From Mesorhizobium loti CJ3sym (lineage in GTDB: Bacteria; Pseudomonadota; Alphaproteobacteria; Rhizobiales; Rhizobiaceae), in contig NZ_AXAL01000009.1 in assembly GCF_000472785.1 (NCBI RefSeq), positions 124,001-188,000 on the forward strand: DNA of 64,000 nucleotides, in the 5' to 3' direction. Each line of letters opens with the position of its first letter. Positions within the stretch are counted from its first letter, which is position 1. Made by a program: the position numbers and the translations under genes. The notes under the pieces are model-generated. The model saw only the letters and a program-made list of their open reading frames with translations. It did not search any database and had not been told where the DNA came from. Shown in pieces: positions 43,671 through 53,737 of this stretch.

Positions 43671-44357
43671 ATGTGGCAAACTCTCCTGACCCCTGTCGAT
43701 CTTTATTGCGAGCGGACCGGCCCTGGACTTTGGGCCGAGCCGGCTAATGCTTTGACAAACCTTGCTTTCATTGCCGCGGGGTTGTGGGGGGTGCGGGAAG
43801 TACGGCGGCACAAAACCGGCACCTTCGCCGAGGTACTGGCCTGGTGGGTGGTGGCGATCGGCATCGGTTCGACGATCTTCCATACCTTCGCCACCAAGGG
43901 CACGGTCTGGATCGACGTGCTGCCGATTGCCGGCTTCACGCTCGCTTACACGCTGTTCAACCTGCGACGCTTCCTCGGCATGGAATGGGGCAAGGCGATC
44001 GCGATCTTCATTGTCTTCTATGTGGTGGCCGGGGCGATCACGTTCGCGGTGCCGGACTGGCTGCGCCAGGCGTCGAACGGCACGACAGGCTATCTGCCTC
44101 CGTTCCTGGCGCTCGCTTTCTTCGGGGTCTGGGTAACACTCAGCGGCAACCGGGCCGGCTGGTATAATCTGGCAGGGTCGGGGATCTTCGTCGTGTCCGT
44201 CATCTGCCGCATGATCGACCCGATGGTCTGCGCCAGCTTTCCGCTCGGCACGCATTTCCTCTGGCACATCTTCAACGGGCTGATGCTGGGTGTGCTGCTG
44301 GCGGCGACGGCGCGGTATGGGGCGACGAAGGTTAGGGCAGTAGGCAGTAGGCAGTAG
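43671..44357 (+). CDS. Ceramidase-like (CREST superfamily) membrane hydrolase
   Basis: A 228-residue protein with about seven membrane helices. Motifs are AEPANALTNLAFIAAGL (N-terminal helix), GIGSTIFHTFATKGTVWIDVLPI (the S/H/D metal-site residues) and GTHFLWHIFNGLMLGVLL (paired His), which fit the alkaline ceramidase/CREST superfamily of zinc hydrolases. Bacterial substrates are unknown. The 3' end carries a short tandem run of GCAGTAG units just before the stop. Confidence 0.85.
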   Translation: MWQTLLTPVDLYCERTGPGLWAEPANALTNLAFIAAGLWGVREVRRHKTGTFAEVLAWWVVAIGIGSTIFHTFATKGTVWIDVLPIAGFTLAYTLFNLRRFLGMEWGKAIAIFIVFYVVAGAITFAVPDWLRQASNGTTGYLPPFLALAFFGVWVTLSGNRAGWYNLAGSGIFVVSVICRMIDPMVCASFPLGTHFLWHIFNGLMLGVLLAATARYGATKVRAVGSRQ

Positions 44358-44398
44358 GTCCCCATTCCCTACCGCCTAAGCCCCATTCCCTTGCTGCC

Positions 44399-47089
<2,691 letters not shown>

Positions 47090-47290
47090 GTGCGATCCGT
47101 CCTTGTCTGTTCAGCCTGAAAGGGAACGGACGCCGATGGCATGCAATCACGCGCAAAGGTGCGGGTACGGCCATTTCCGCTGTCCGTTCCCAGCCAACCC
47201 GAGCCGTTCAAGGCGGCGCGTGCGCTGGTTCGGCGCTAATTCGCTTCCCGTGCCGACCGCTGGCACGGATGCACCGCATATAGAGAATTT

Positions 47291-47307
47291 TCTGGAATAG
47301 TTCTAGA
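47291..47307 (-). promoter_or_regulatory. Candidate Irr-binding (ICE) site upstream of acnA
   Basis: TCTGGAATAGTTCTAGA (17 bp) is an imperfect inverted repeat, TCTRGAA-N3-TTCYAGA, resembling the iron-control element described for Irr in rhizobia (TTTAGAA-N3-TTCTAAA type). On the minus strand it overlaps the -35 zone of a CTATAT -10 (47283-47278). Irr links aconitase and heme-related genes to iron in several alphaproteobacteria. Recognised by eye only. Confidence 0.5.
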
Positions 47308-47374
47308 CAGTTGCGGAGCAAATTTGTGCGATGCGGCAGCGCTCGCGAAACATTGATTTCAGGGCAGGCGACGG

Positions 47375-47974
47375 ATGCGGCTTATCGCCGAAAATCTGGG
47401 CGGCGAACGCGGCGGCGAGAGCGTGTTTTCCAGGGTTGGCTTTGACCTTGGGGAAGGCCAGGCACTGGTCGTAACCGGGCCGAACGGGTCGGGCAAATCA
47501 ACCTTGCTGAGGATCATCGCCGGGCTGCTGCCGGTGGCGGAAGGCCGGTTGCTGCTCGAAGGCGGCGGCGAGGCGTTTCCCTCTGTTGCCTCAGCCTGTC
47601 ATTACCTTGGCCACCAGAATGCGATGAAGCCGGCGCTGAGCGTGGTGGAAAATCTGCGCTTCTGGCGTGATTTCAATGGCAATGGAGATGTCGGCGTCGA
47701 GGAGGCGCTGGAGGAGGTCGGGCTCGGCGGGCTTGGCCATTTGCCATTCGGTTATCTCTCCACCGGGCAACGGCGCCGCGCGGCGATCGCGAAGCTGCTG
47801 GTCAACCATCGGCCTCTGTGGCTGCTCGATGAGCCGACGGCGGGGTTGGACAAGGTTTCGGAGGCGCGATTTGCGGGGTTGATGGAGAGGCATTGCGGCG
47901 ATGGCGGGATGATTGTCGCGGCGACTCATCTGCCGCTTGGGATTGACGGGGCGGAGTTGAGGATGGGGATTTGA
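47375..47974 (+). CDS. ccmA: Heme exporter ATP-binding protein CcmA
   Basis: A 199-residue ABC ATPase: Walker [41 protein letters not shown], signature [16 protein letters not shown], Walker [13 protein letters not shown]. CcmAB with CcmCD form the ABC-type complex that releases holo-CcmE during cytochrome c maturation. Gene order ccmA-ccmB-(ccmC)-ccmD-ccmG is standard; the ccmC position is empty here. It lies next to acnA, as in other rhizobia. Confidence 0.95.
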   Translation: MRLIAENLGGERGGESVFSRVGFDLGEGQALVVTGPNGSGKSTLLRIIAGLLPVAEGRLLLEGGGEAFPSVASACHYLGHQNAMKPALSVVENLRFWRDFNGNGDVGVEEALEEVGLGGLGHLPFGYLSTGQRRRAAIAKLLVNHRPLWLLDEPTAGLDKVSEARFAGLMERHCGDGGMIVAATHLPLGIDGAELRMGI

Positions 47975-47987
47975 TGTCGGCGCCAGA

Positions 47988-48144
47988 CACCCCCCTCTGC
48001 CCTGCCGGGCATCTCCCCCTCAAGGGGGGAGATTGGATATCGCCTCGACCTTCGCCAATCTTCAGCGTTCGAGGGCTGGCGAGGCTTGTGAGCTGCCAAT
48101 CTCCCCCCTTGAGGGGGAGATGGCCGGCAGGCCAGAGGGGGGTG
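47988..48144. repeat. 157-bp inverted-repeat element between ccmA and ccmB
   Basis: Arms at 47988-48036 and 48096-48144 are near-perfect inverted repeats (CACCCCCCTCTGCC... and ...CAGAGGGGGGTG), each containing the inner palindrome of the form CTCCCCC-TCAA-GGGGGGAG. A fragment (CCCCCCTCTGTCCTGCCG) recurs near 62009. It could fold as one long hairpin and separates ccmA from ccmB by 178 bases. Confidence 0.85.
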
Positions 48145-48152
48145 CCTTGGCA

Positions 48153-48833
48153 ATGGCATCTCACATCATGCTAGCCCTCTTCCTGCGCGACATCCGCCTC
48201 AACATTCGCGCCGGCGGCGGCGCGTTGACCGGCGTCATCTTCTTCCTTGCCGTGATCGCCACGATTCCGTTCGGCGTCGGTCCTGACCTCAAGCTGCTGG
48301 CCCGCATTGGTCCGGCGATCCTGTGGATCGGCGCGCTGCTGTCCTGCCTGCTCGGGCTCGATCGGCTGTTCCAGGCCGATCGCGAGGACGGTTCGCTCGA
48401 TCTGCTGGTGCTCGGCAACGACCGCCACATGCTGGCCTTGACGGTGCTGGTGAAATGCCTGGCGCATTGGGCTGGCAGCGTGCTGCCGCTGGTCGTCGCT
48501 GCGCCCCTGCTCGGGCTGTTCATGAACATGGAGCCGCTCGCCATCGGCGCCACGGCGCTCACCCTTTTGGTAGGCACGCCGGCGATCACCTTCATCGGTG
48601 CCGCAGGTGCCGCGGTGGCGGTGGCGCTGCCGCGGGGCGGGCTGTTGATCTCGGTGCTGGTGCTGCCGCTGACCATACCGGTGCTGATCTTCGGCGTTTC
48701 GGCGAGCTATGGCGCGACGGCCAATCCCGAACCCTTCCTGCAGCCCTTCCTCATTCTTGCCGCGCTGACGCTGTTTCTTGCGGTGCTGGGGCCGGTCTCG
48801 GCGGCGCTGGCACTGCGGCATGGAACGGATTGA
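48153..48833 (+). CDS. ccmB: Heme exporter permease CcmB
   Basis: An inner-membrane protein of about 226 residues with six hydrophobic helices; it begins [23 protein letters not shown] and carries [22 protein letters not shown], the CcmB signature. ATG at 48153 has GAGGGGGG about 9 bases upstream (supplied by the repeat arm); the ATG at 48168 is nearer the usual family start. Partner of CcmA. Confidence 0.93.
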   Translation: MASHIMLALFLRDIRLNIRAGGGALTGVIFFLAVIATIPFGVGPDLKLLARIGPAILWIGALLSCLLGLDRLFQADREDGSLDLLVLGNDRHMLALTVLVKCLAHWAGSVLPLVVAAPLLGLFMNMEPLAIGATALTLLVGTPAITFIGAAGAAVAVALPRGGLLISVLVLPLTIPVLIFGVSASYGATANPEPFLQPFLILAALTLFLAVLGPVSAALALRHGTD

Positions 48834-48958
48834 TGGGACCGCACAAGCCTGGAGGCCGCGACGCGGCGTCCGATTGCGAAGCCGGTGGCGCAAAGCTATG
48901 GGAAGACCATGATCGAGCACGGTGAAGCAACAGCGGAAGGTTGTATGGGGTGCGTCGC
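48834..48958. other. Expected ccmC position: gene absent
   Basis: CcmC (about 250 residues, with the WWD heme motif) normally lies between ccmB and ccmD. Here only 125 bases separate them, with no WWD or CcmC-like sequence in any frame. Both coupling overlaps remain: an ATG overlaps the ccmB stop (TGATG) and opens only 30 codons, and a TGA overlaps the ccmD ATG. This suggests an in-place deletion or that ccmC is elsewhere. Confidence 0.7.
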
Positions 48959-49126
48959 ATGAGCGCGCACGCCCTTTATGTCACCGCCGCCTATGGCATC
49001 ACTACCGTGGTGCTGGCCGGGCTGATCGGCTGGATCCTGCTCGACCAGCGGGCGCGCAGGCGCGAGCTTGCCGAGCTCGAAGCGGCCGGCGTGCGGCGGC
49101 GTTCCGACAAGGCTGCCAAGCCATGA
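48959..49126 (+). CDS. ccmD: Heme exporter small subunit CcmD
   Basis: A 55-residue protein with one membrane helix: MSAHALYVTAAYGITTVVLA then IGWILLDQRARRRELAELEA. Hydrophobic helix followed by an Arg/Glu-rich tail and the N-terminal HALYVTAAYG motif is typical of CcmD, which stabilises the CcmABC-CcmE complex. It overlaps ccmG (ATGA). Confidence 0.85.
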   Translation: MSAHALYVTAAYGITTVVLAGLIGWILLDQRARRRELAELEAAGVRRRSDKAAKP

Positions 49127-49701
49127 GCACGGAGACAGAAACACCGACACGCAGTCGCCGCCTGTTCGTGCTGTTGCCGCTATTGATCTTCCTCGGCCTT
49201 GCCGGCCTGTTCCTGTCGCAGCTGCTTTCCGGCCGTGATGTCTCGGAAGTGCCGTCGGCCCTGATCGGCCTGCCGGCGCCGCAGACCAATCTGCCGGCGC
49301 TGGAGGGGTCAAATCTGCCGGGGCTCGATTCCAGGGCGTTCGCCGGCAAGGTCACGCTGGTCAATGTGTTTGCGTCATGGTGCGCGCCGTGCCGGGAAGA
49401 GCACCCGGTGCTGCTGGCGCTGTCGCAGGACAAGCGGTTCGTGATGGCGGCGCTGAATTACAAGGACCAGCCGGAAAACGCCCGCCGGTTCCTCGGCGAC
49501 CTCGGCAACCCGTTCCAGGCGATCGGCGTCGACGAAGCCGGTCGCACGGCGATCGACTGGGGCGTCTACGGCGTGCCGGAAACCTTCGTCATCGGCAAGG
49601 ACGGCAAGATCGCCTATAAGTTTGTTGGGCCGCTGACGTCGGAGACGGCGCAGACGCTGCTGTTGCCGCAGATTGAAAAGGCATTGGCGGTGCCTGGTTA
49701 G
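49123..49701 (+). CDS. ccmG: Thiol:disulfide interchange protein CcmG/DsbE
   Basis: A 192-residue membrane-anchored thioredoxin: N-terminal anchor RRLFVLLPLLIFLGLAGLFL, then VTLVNVFASWCAPCREEHP with the CxxC active site (CAPC), and VYGVPETFVIGKDGKIAYK. It reduces apocytochrome c cysteines for heme attachment. Overlaps ccmD by 4 bases. Followed by a large repeat region instead of further ccm genes. Confidence 0.95.
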   Translation: MSTETETPTRSRRLFVLLPLLIFLGLAGLFLSQLLSGRDVSEVPSALIGLPAPQTNLPALEGSNLPGLDSRAFAGKVTLVNVFASWCAPCREEHPVLLALSQDKRFVMAALNYKDQPENARRFLGDLGNPFQAIGVDEAGRTAIDWGVYGVPETFVIGKDGKIAYKFVGPLTSETAQTLLLPQIEKALAVPG

Positions 49702-49714
49702 GCGGTAGCGCCAG

Positions 49715-49862
49715 GCCCCCTCATCCGGCCACTACGCGGCCACCTTCTCCCCGTGGGGGAGAAGAGATGACGCCGGAGCTGACCCGCTCCTCTCTCCTCG
49801 GGGAGAGGTCGGATTGCCCGAATTGCGCTTGCAATTCGGTTTGGCAATCCGGGTGAGGGGGC
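49715..49862. repeat. 148-bp intergenic repeat with several hairpins
   Basis: Outer arms GCCCCCTCATCCGG (49715-49728) and CCGGGTGAGGGGGC (49849-49862) match inverted at 13 of 14. Inside are three hairpins: CTTCTCCCC/GGGGGAGAAG (49744-49764), CTCTCC/GGGAGAG (49792-49807) and GGATTGCC...GGCAATCC (49811-49850). It fits a rhizobial palindromic repeat and may end the ccm transcript. Confidence 0.8.
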
Positions 49863-49896
49863 AGTGCCCCGCGGTCCGGAAAACCGACTGGAAAGA

Positions 49897-50061
49897 TCAG
49901 CCGTAGATCTGCTTGTGGACCTGGTACAGCATCTCGCTGCGGTCGGCGCGCATGTCGGCCAGATCGCGGCTGGAGAAGCTGTCGATTTCGGCGACGAGGC
50001 GGTTGTAGTGTTTGCGCTTGGCGATGCTGTTGCGAGCGCGGTTCATGAGATCGTTGAACAT
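49897..50061 (-). CDS. DUF1127 (YjiS-like) small protein
   Basis: A 54-residue protein: MFNDLMNRARNSIAKRKHYN then DSFSSRDLADMRADRSEMLY. Arg-rich helix and the LADMGxxR-like motif define DUF1127. Small DUF1127 proteins in alphaproteobacteria have been linked to RNA turnover, phosphate and carbon control; this one is not characterised. AAGGAA lies just upstream. A long palindrome lies about 75-115 bases before the start. Confidence 0.88.
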   Translation of the reverse strand: MFNDLMNRARNSIAKRKHYNRLVAEIDSFSSRDLADMRADRSEMLYQVHKQIYG

Positions 50062-50136
50062 AGCAAGGGTTCCTTCTGTGCCGCATTCTGGCGGCCGGTT
50101 TCTTCCTCCCTTGGTCAATACGGAACATGACATAGG

Positions 50137-50176
50137 AATGGTGCATTGCAAAAAGAAGATGTTGCAATGCACCATT
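50137..50176. promoter_or_regulatory. 15-bp-arm palindrome upstream of DUF1127 gene
   Basis: AATGGTGCATTGCAA (50137-50151) and TTGCAATGCACCATT (50162-50176) are perfect inverted repeats with a 10-base AAAGAAGATG spacer. On the minus strand one arm places TTGCAA 76-91 bases before the gene, near a possible -35. It could be an operator or a strong hairpin; no T-run follows. Confidence 0.7.
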
Positions 50177-50359
50177 GCACTCAGCGCATAGCCGGTTAAT
50201 CGAGTCCTAAGGTACGTCGTGGTTGAGCGGTCGCGATCCAGCCCTGGTCGCACGGCTGCTTCCTCGCCGGTTTGTCATACAAATTGGCAAGGCCCCGTCT
50301 TGCCAGATCGATCGCGGGCTGGCTTGATCCGGCGTCACGTGATGCCTGGAGGAAAATGC

Positions 50360-51280
50360 ATGGCGGCCGCAGATTATTACGAAATTCTCGATCCGCGCTT
50401 TGCGCGCCTCTTCAACGGCAGCGCGCAGGTGGAGAAGCTGTTCACCGGATGCCGCTGGGCGGAAGGGCCGGCCTGGTTCGCCGCCGGCCGCTACGTCGTC
50501 TGGTCCGACATTCCCAACAACCGCATGCTGCGCTTCGATGAGACCGACGGCAGCGTCAGCGTGTTCCGGCAGCCATCGGGCAATTCAAACGGCAACACCG
50601 TCGATCGGCAGGGCCGGCTGGTCACCTGCGAACATTCGGGCCGCCGCGTCAGCCGCACCGAGCATGACGGCTCGGTCACCACCATCGCCGCCAAATGGAA
50701 GGGCAAGCGGCTGAACTCGCCCAACGACGCGGTGGTGAAATCCGATGGCTCAATCTGGTTCACTGACCCCAGCTACGGCATCGACACCGACTATGAGGGC
50801 GATAAGGCCGAGAGCGAGATCGGCGCCTGCCACGTCTACCGGGTCGATCCCGACACTGGCGATGTCGAGGCCGTCATCACCGACATGGTGAGACCCAACG
50901 GGCTTGCCTTCTCGCTCGATGAAAGCCTGCTCTATGTCGTCGACACCGGCCGCACGCATGGCGCGCAGAATCCGGCGCATATGCGGGTATTCAACGTCGG
51001 CACGCATGGCAAGAAGGTTTCCGGCGACAAGGTGTTCGCCGACTGCACGGCCGGCCTGTTCGATGGCTTCCGGCTCGATGCGGACGGGCGGATCTGGACC
51101 AGTGCCGCCGATGGCATCCATTGCTACGATCCGGATGGAACGCTGATCGGCAAGGTTAAGGTACCGGAGGTGACGGCGAACTGTGTGTTCGGCGGCAACA
51201 AGCTGAACTGCCTCTACATCGCCGGCACCACCTCGCTTTACATGGTCCGGCTGATGGTGAATGGGGCCAAGACTTTTTGA
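50360..51280 (+). CDS. SMP-30/gluconolactonase family protein
   Basis: A protein of about 306 residues with a six-bladed beta-propeller: TGCRWAEGPAWFAAGRYVVWSDIPNNRMLRFD, LNSPNDAVVKSDGSIWFTDPSYGI, and MVRPNGLAFSLDESLLYVVDTG. The Glu and Asn/Asp metal ligands of SMP-30/gluconolactonase are in AEGP, SPND and RPNGLA. Likely hydrolyses sugar lactones. GGAGG lies 8 bases before the ATG. A repeat element begins two bases after its stop. Confidence 0.93.
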   Translation: MAAADYYEILDPRFARLFNGSAQVEKLFTGCRWAEGPAWFAAGRYVVWSDIPNNRMLRFDETDGSVSVFRQPSGNSNGNTVDRQGRLVTCEHSGRRVSRTEHDGSVTTIAAKWKGKRLNSPNDAVVKSDGSIWFTDPSYGIDTDYEGDKAESEIGACHVYRVDPDTGDVEAVITDMVRPNGLAFSLDESLLYVVDTGRTHGAQNPAHMRVFNVGTHGKKVSGDKVFADCTAGLFDGFRLDADGRIWTSAADGIHCYDPDGTLIGKVKVPEVTANCVFGGNKLNCLYIAGTTSLYMVRLMVNGAKTF

Positions 51281-51282
51281 GT

Positions 51283-51448
51283 GAGACCGTTTGGAAATTC
51301 TACTCTGGCGGCCATCTGAAGGCGTTTTCTGCGCTTCCGCGTTCTACTGCACCGCAGTAGAACGGTGCTCACGGACCCAAATGTCCGCTGCGCTCCGGTT
51401 CTCGAAACCACCATCATATGACTCGCCAGAGCGAATTTCGAAACGGTC
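51283..51448. repeat. Terminal-inverted-repeat element, copy 1 (166 bp)
   Basis: Starts GAGACCGTTTGGAAATTCTA and ends CGAATTTCGAAACGGTC; the ends are inverted repeats (GACCGTTTSGAAATT). The interior matches 57881-58022 in the opposite orientation, plus an extra 25 bp that is itself a hairpin (GTTCTACTGC-ACC-GCAGTAGAAC, 51341-51363). No reading frame. Confidence 0.85.
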
Positions 51449-51483
51449 CCTCAGCGGCGTAGCTATTTGAAGGGGACAAAATC

Positions 51484-51690
51484 ATGCCATTCGTCAACAT
51501 CCGCATCGTCAAGGAAGTGATCGCCGCCGATCCGGCAGGCAAGAAGGCTGATATCGCCAAGAAAGTCACAGCCGCCATCATGGAAGCCACCGGGCTCGGC
51601 AATGACGATGTCTGGGTGGTTTTCGAGGAGGTCAACGCCCGCGACTGGTATGTCGGCAAGACCGATGTCGAGACGTTGCGGAAGGGGTAA
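51484..51690 (+). CDS. 4-oxalocrotonate tautomerase family protein
   Basis: A 68-residue tautomerase: MPFVNIRIVKEV with the catalytic Pro1 after Met removal, Arg39-like residue near VWVVFEEVNARDW. Family members convert 2-hydroxymuconate-type enols. Substrate unknown. Isolated gene between a repeat and the convergent FMN reductase gene. Confidence 0.93.
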   Translation: MPFVNIRIVKEVIAADPAGKKADIAKKVTAAIMEATGLGNDDVWVVFEEVNARDWYVGKTDVETLRKG

Positions 51691-51759
51691 GGCGGCTACA
51701 GCCGTAGTGCGAACGTTATGAAAGGCTGGCGGGACAGCCATCGCATAGTGGCCGCGGGC

Positions 51760-52290
51760 TCAACGCGTGCGGATGAAATCCGCGAAGGCAGCCAGCGCAT
51801 TGCGCATCGCCAGTACGTTCGCCTCCTCCGCCAGAATGCCTTCCACCTCCACCGCCTTCTTCCCCAGCAGTGCAATTTCCAGCCCACCGTCATAAAGCGC
51901 GAACGACATCGTCCGCATGATCTCGGCCAAAGCGGCGCGGGCATAGAGTGAACGCGGCGAGGCGTGCACCGGCATGGCCGGCTTGCCGACGGCGGCGTCG
52001 CGCGACACCAGCCAGTCGAGCGCGTTCTTCAGCCCGCCCGGCACGCCATGGGCATATTCAGGACAGGAGACGATGATGCCGTCGGCGCTGGTGACGGCGT
52101 CGATCAGCGCGGACGCTTCGTGCGGCGTCCGCTCGCCCTCGTCATCGGGATTGAAGATCGGCAAGCGGCCGAGCCTGTCATAGACGGTGATGCGGCAGGC
52201 CGGCGGCGCGTTGCGCGCCAGGGCCGCGACTAGGGCCGAATTGGTGGAGGCGGCCCGCAGGCTGCCGGAGATGGCGAGGATGTTCAGCAA
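51760..52290 (-). CDS. NADPH-dependent FMN reductase family protein
   Basis: A 176-residue flavodoxin-like quinone/azo/metal reductase: LNILAISGSLRAASTNSALV binds the FMN phosphate, and SADGIIVSCPEYAHGVPGGLKNALDWLV is the second family motif (PEYxHGVPGxLKNAxDW). Probable NAD(P)H-dependent reductase of quinones, chromate or azo compounds. Confidence 0.94.
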   Translation of the reverse strand: MLNILAISGSLRAASTNSALVAALARNAPPACRITVYDRLGRLPIFNPDDEGERTPHEASALIDAVTSADGIIVSCPEYAHGVPGGLKNALDWLVSRDAAVGKPAMPVHASPRSLYARAALAEIMRTMSFALYDGGLEIALLGKKAVEVEGILAEEANVLAMRNALAAFADFIRTR

Positions 52291-52329
52291 AGTATGGAGC
52301 CAGTTCGGACGAATCGCGTCCGCAAAAGC

Positions 52330-52950
52330 CTACCACATGGTCTGCTTGTATTCGTCGTCGAGCCAGCGATCGGTCGCCTCGGCCGAATCGGCAACCACCA
52401 GCTGGTCGCGCAGGATCTGGCCGAGCGTCGGCAGCGTGGCGCGGTCGTACCAGGTGTCAGGCTTCCACAGATCGGAGCGCATGAAGGCCTTGGCGCAATG
52501 CATGTAGGCGGCCTTGACGGCGACGACGACGACGCTTTGCGGCTCCTTGCCGTCGACGGCCAGGCGCTCGCGCAAGGTGGCGTCGACGGTGATGCGGGCA
52601 TCGCCATTGACGCGCAGCGTCTCGTTCATGCCGGGGATGAGGAACAGCAGCCCGACCGAAGGATTGCGCAGGATGTTCTCCAGCGTGTCCAGCCGGTTGT
52701 TGCCGGGCCGGTCGGGGATGGCGATGGTCCGGTCGTCGAGAATGGCGGCGAAGCCGGGCTTGTCGCCCTTGGGCGTCACATCGGCATTGCCTTCGCCGTC
52801 GGAGGAGCCGATCAGCACGAACGGGCTCTTGCCGATGAAGGAGCGGCAATGGCCGTCGAGCGCCTTCAGTTCCTTGCGGATCGAGCCATCTGTCGGGCGC
52901 GGCGTCTTGTAGATCGTCCGCAACTCCTCACGCGTGGTGACGAATTCCAT
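52330..52950 (-). CDS. FMN-binding pyridoxamine-5'-phosphate-oxidase-like protein
   Basis: A 206-residue split-barrel flavoprotein of the MSMEG_1061-like PPOX group: SPFVLIGSSDGEGNADVTPKGDKPGFAAILDD, DRPGNNRLDTLENILRNPSVGLLFLIPGMNETLRVNG and KAAYMHCAKAFMRSDLW. These bind FMN or F420 and reduce uncharacterised compounds. A dispersed repeat lies just upstream. Confidence 0.9.
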   Translation of the reverse strand: MEFVTTREELRTIYKTPRPTDGSIRKELKALDGHCRSFIGKSPFVLIGSSDGEGNADVTPKGDKPGFAAILDDRTIAIPDRPGNNRLDTLENILRNPSVGLLFLIPGMNETLRVNGDARITVDATLRERLAVDGKEPQSVVVVAVKAAYMHCAKAFMRSDLWKPDTWYDRATLPTLGQILRDQLVVADSAEATDRWLDDEYKQTMW

Positions 52951-52973
52951 GGCTCTCCCCACTTTGTTTTGAC

Positions 52974-53018
52974 GCAATTCCGGACGGAAAACCGCTTCAC
53001 ACTTTTCCTGGAATTGCT
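52974..53018. repeat. Dispersed 45-bp palindromic repeat, copy 3
   Basis: GCAATTCCGGACGGAAAACC...CTGGAATTGC, nearly identical to copies at 17728 and 41238; fills the gap up to the yciB stop codon. Confidence 0.85.
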
Positions 53019-53693
53019 TTACTTCCCGGGCTTTTCTTCCCCGCTTGCCTTGTCGTCCAGCGAATGATGCAGGATCAGCGGCATCTGGCTGAAGGTGAAC
53101 AGAAGCGTGATCGGCATGATGCCCCAGACCTTGAAGGTAACCCAGGCGTCTGTCGAAAAATTGCGCCACACGACCTCGTTGACGACGGCCAGGAAGATAA
53201 AGAACAGACCCCAGCGGAAGGTGAGTTTGCGCCAGCCTTCAGCGTCGAGCTTGAAGGCGGATTCGAAGACATAGCCAAGCAGCGACCTGCCGAAGAACAG
53301 GCCGCCGAGCAACACGCCGCCGAACAGCGTGTTGACGATGGTCGGCTTCATCTTGATGAAGATGTCGTCCTGCAGATAGAGCGTCAGCGCGCCGAAGATG
53401 AAGACGACGACGCCCGAGACCATCGGCATGATCGGCAAGGTGCGCGTCAGCAGCCAGGAGGCGATCAGCGCTATTGCCGTCGCCGCCATGAACAGGCCGG
53501 TGGCAACGAAGATCGGACCGCCGAATTGAGCCAGAACGGGGAATTTCTGCACCAGCCATTCGCCGCGCGCATTGGCGAAGAAGAAGACCAGCAGGGGTCC
53601 GAGCTCAAGCACCAGCTTGAGCACGGGATTGACGCCTTCCTTCTTCTCTTTCTGCGGGTCGGACGGATCGCGTTCGAGAATGGGTGGGTTCAT
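53019..53693 (-). CDS. yciB: Inner-membrane-spanning protein YciB (septation protein A)
   Basis: A 224-residue membrane protein with about six helices: [79 protein letters not shown] and [24 protein letters not shown], all typical of YciB/IspZ. Proposed to be needed for envelope and septum integrity. It follows ftsY by 45 bases; the intervening GATCCC/GGGATC hairpin is weak. Possibly in one transcription unit with dapF-mtaB-ftsY. Confidence 0.94.
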   Translation of the reverse strand: MNPPILERDPSDPQKEKKEGVNPVLKLVLELGPLLVFFFANARGEWLVQKFPVLAQFGGPIFVATGLFMAATAIALIASWLLTRTLPIMPMVSGVVVFIFGALTLYLQDDIFIKMKPTIVNTLFGGVLLGGLFFGRSLLGYVFESAFKLDAEGWRKLTFRWGLFFIFLAVVNEVVWRNFSTDAWVTFKVWGIMPITLLFTFSQMPLILHHSLDDKASGEEKPGK

Positions 53694-53737
53694 GATCTTC
53701 CTTCTTACACACGATCCCGTTTCAAGGGATCATGCCG

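Noticed and set aside
44336..44357. Short GCAGTAG direct repeats at the end of the ceramidase-like gene
   Set aside because: Only about three 7-bp units within the coding 3' end; likely replication slippage, not an element.
53713..53731. GATCCC...GGGATC hairpin between ftsY and yciB as a terminator
   Set aside because: Six-bp stem with no T-run; too weak to call a terminator, so the genes may still be co-transcribed.
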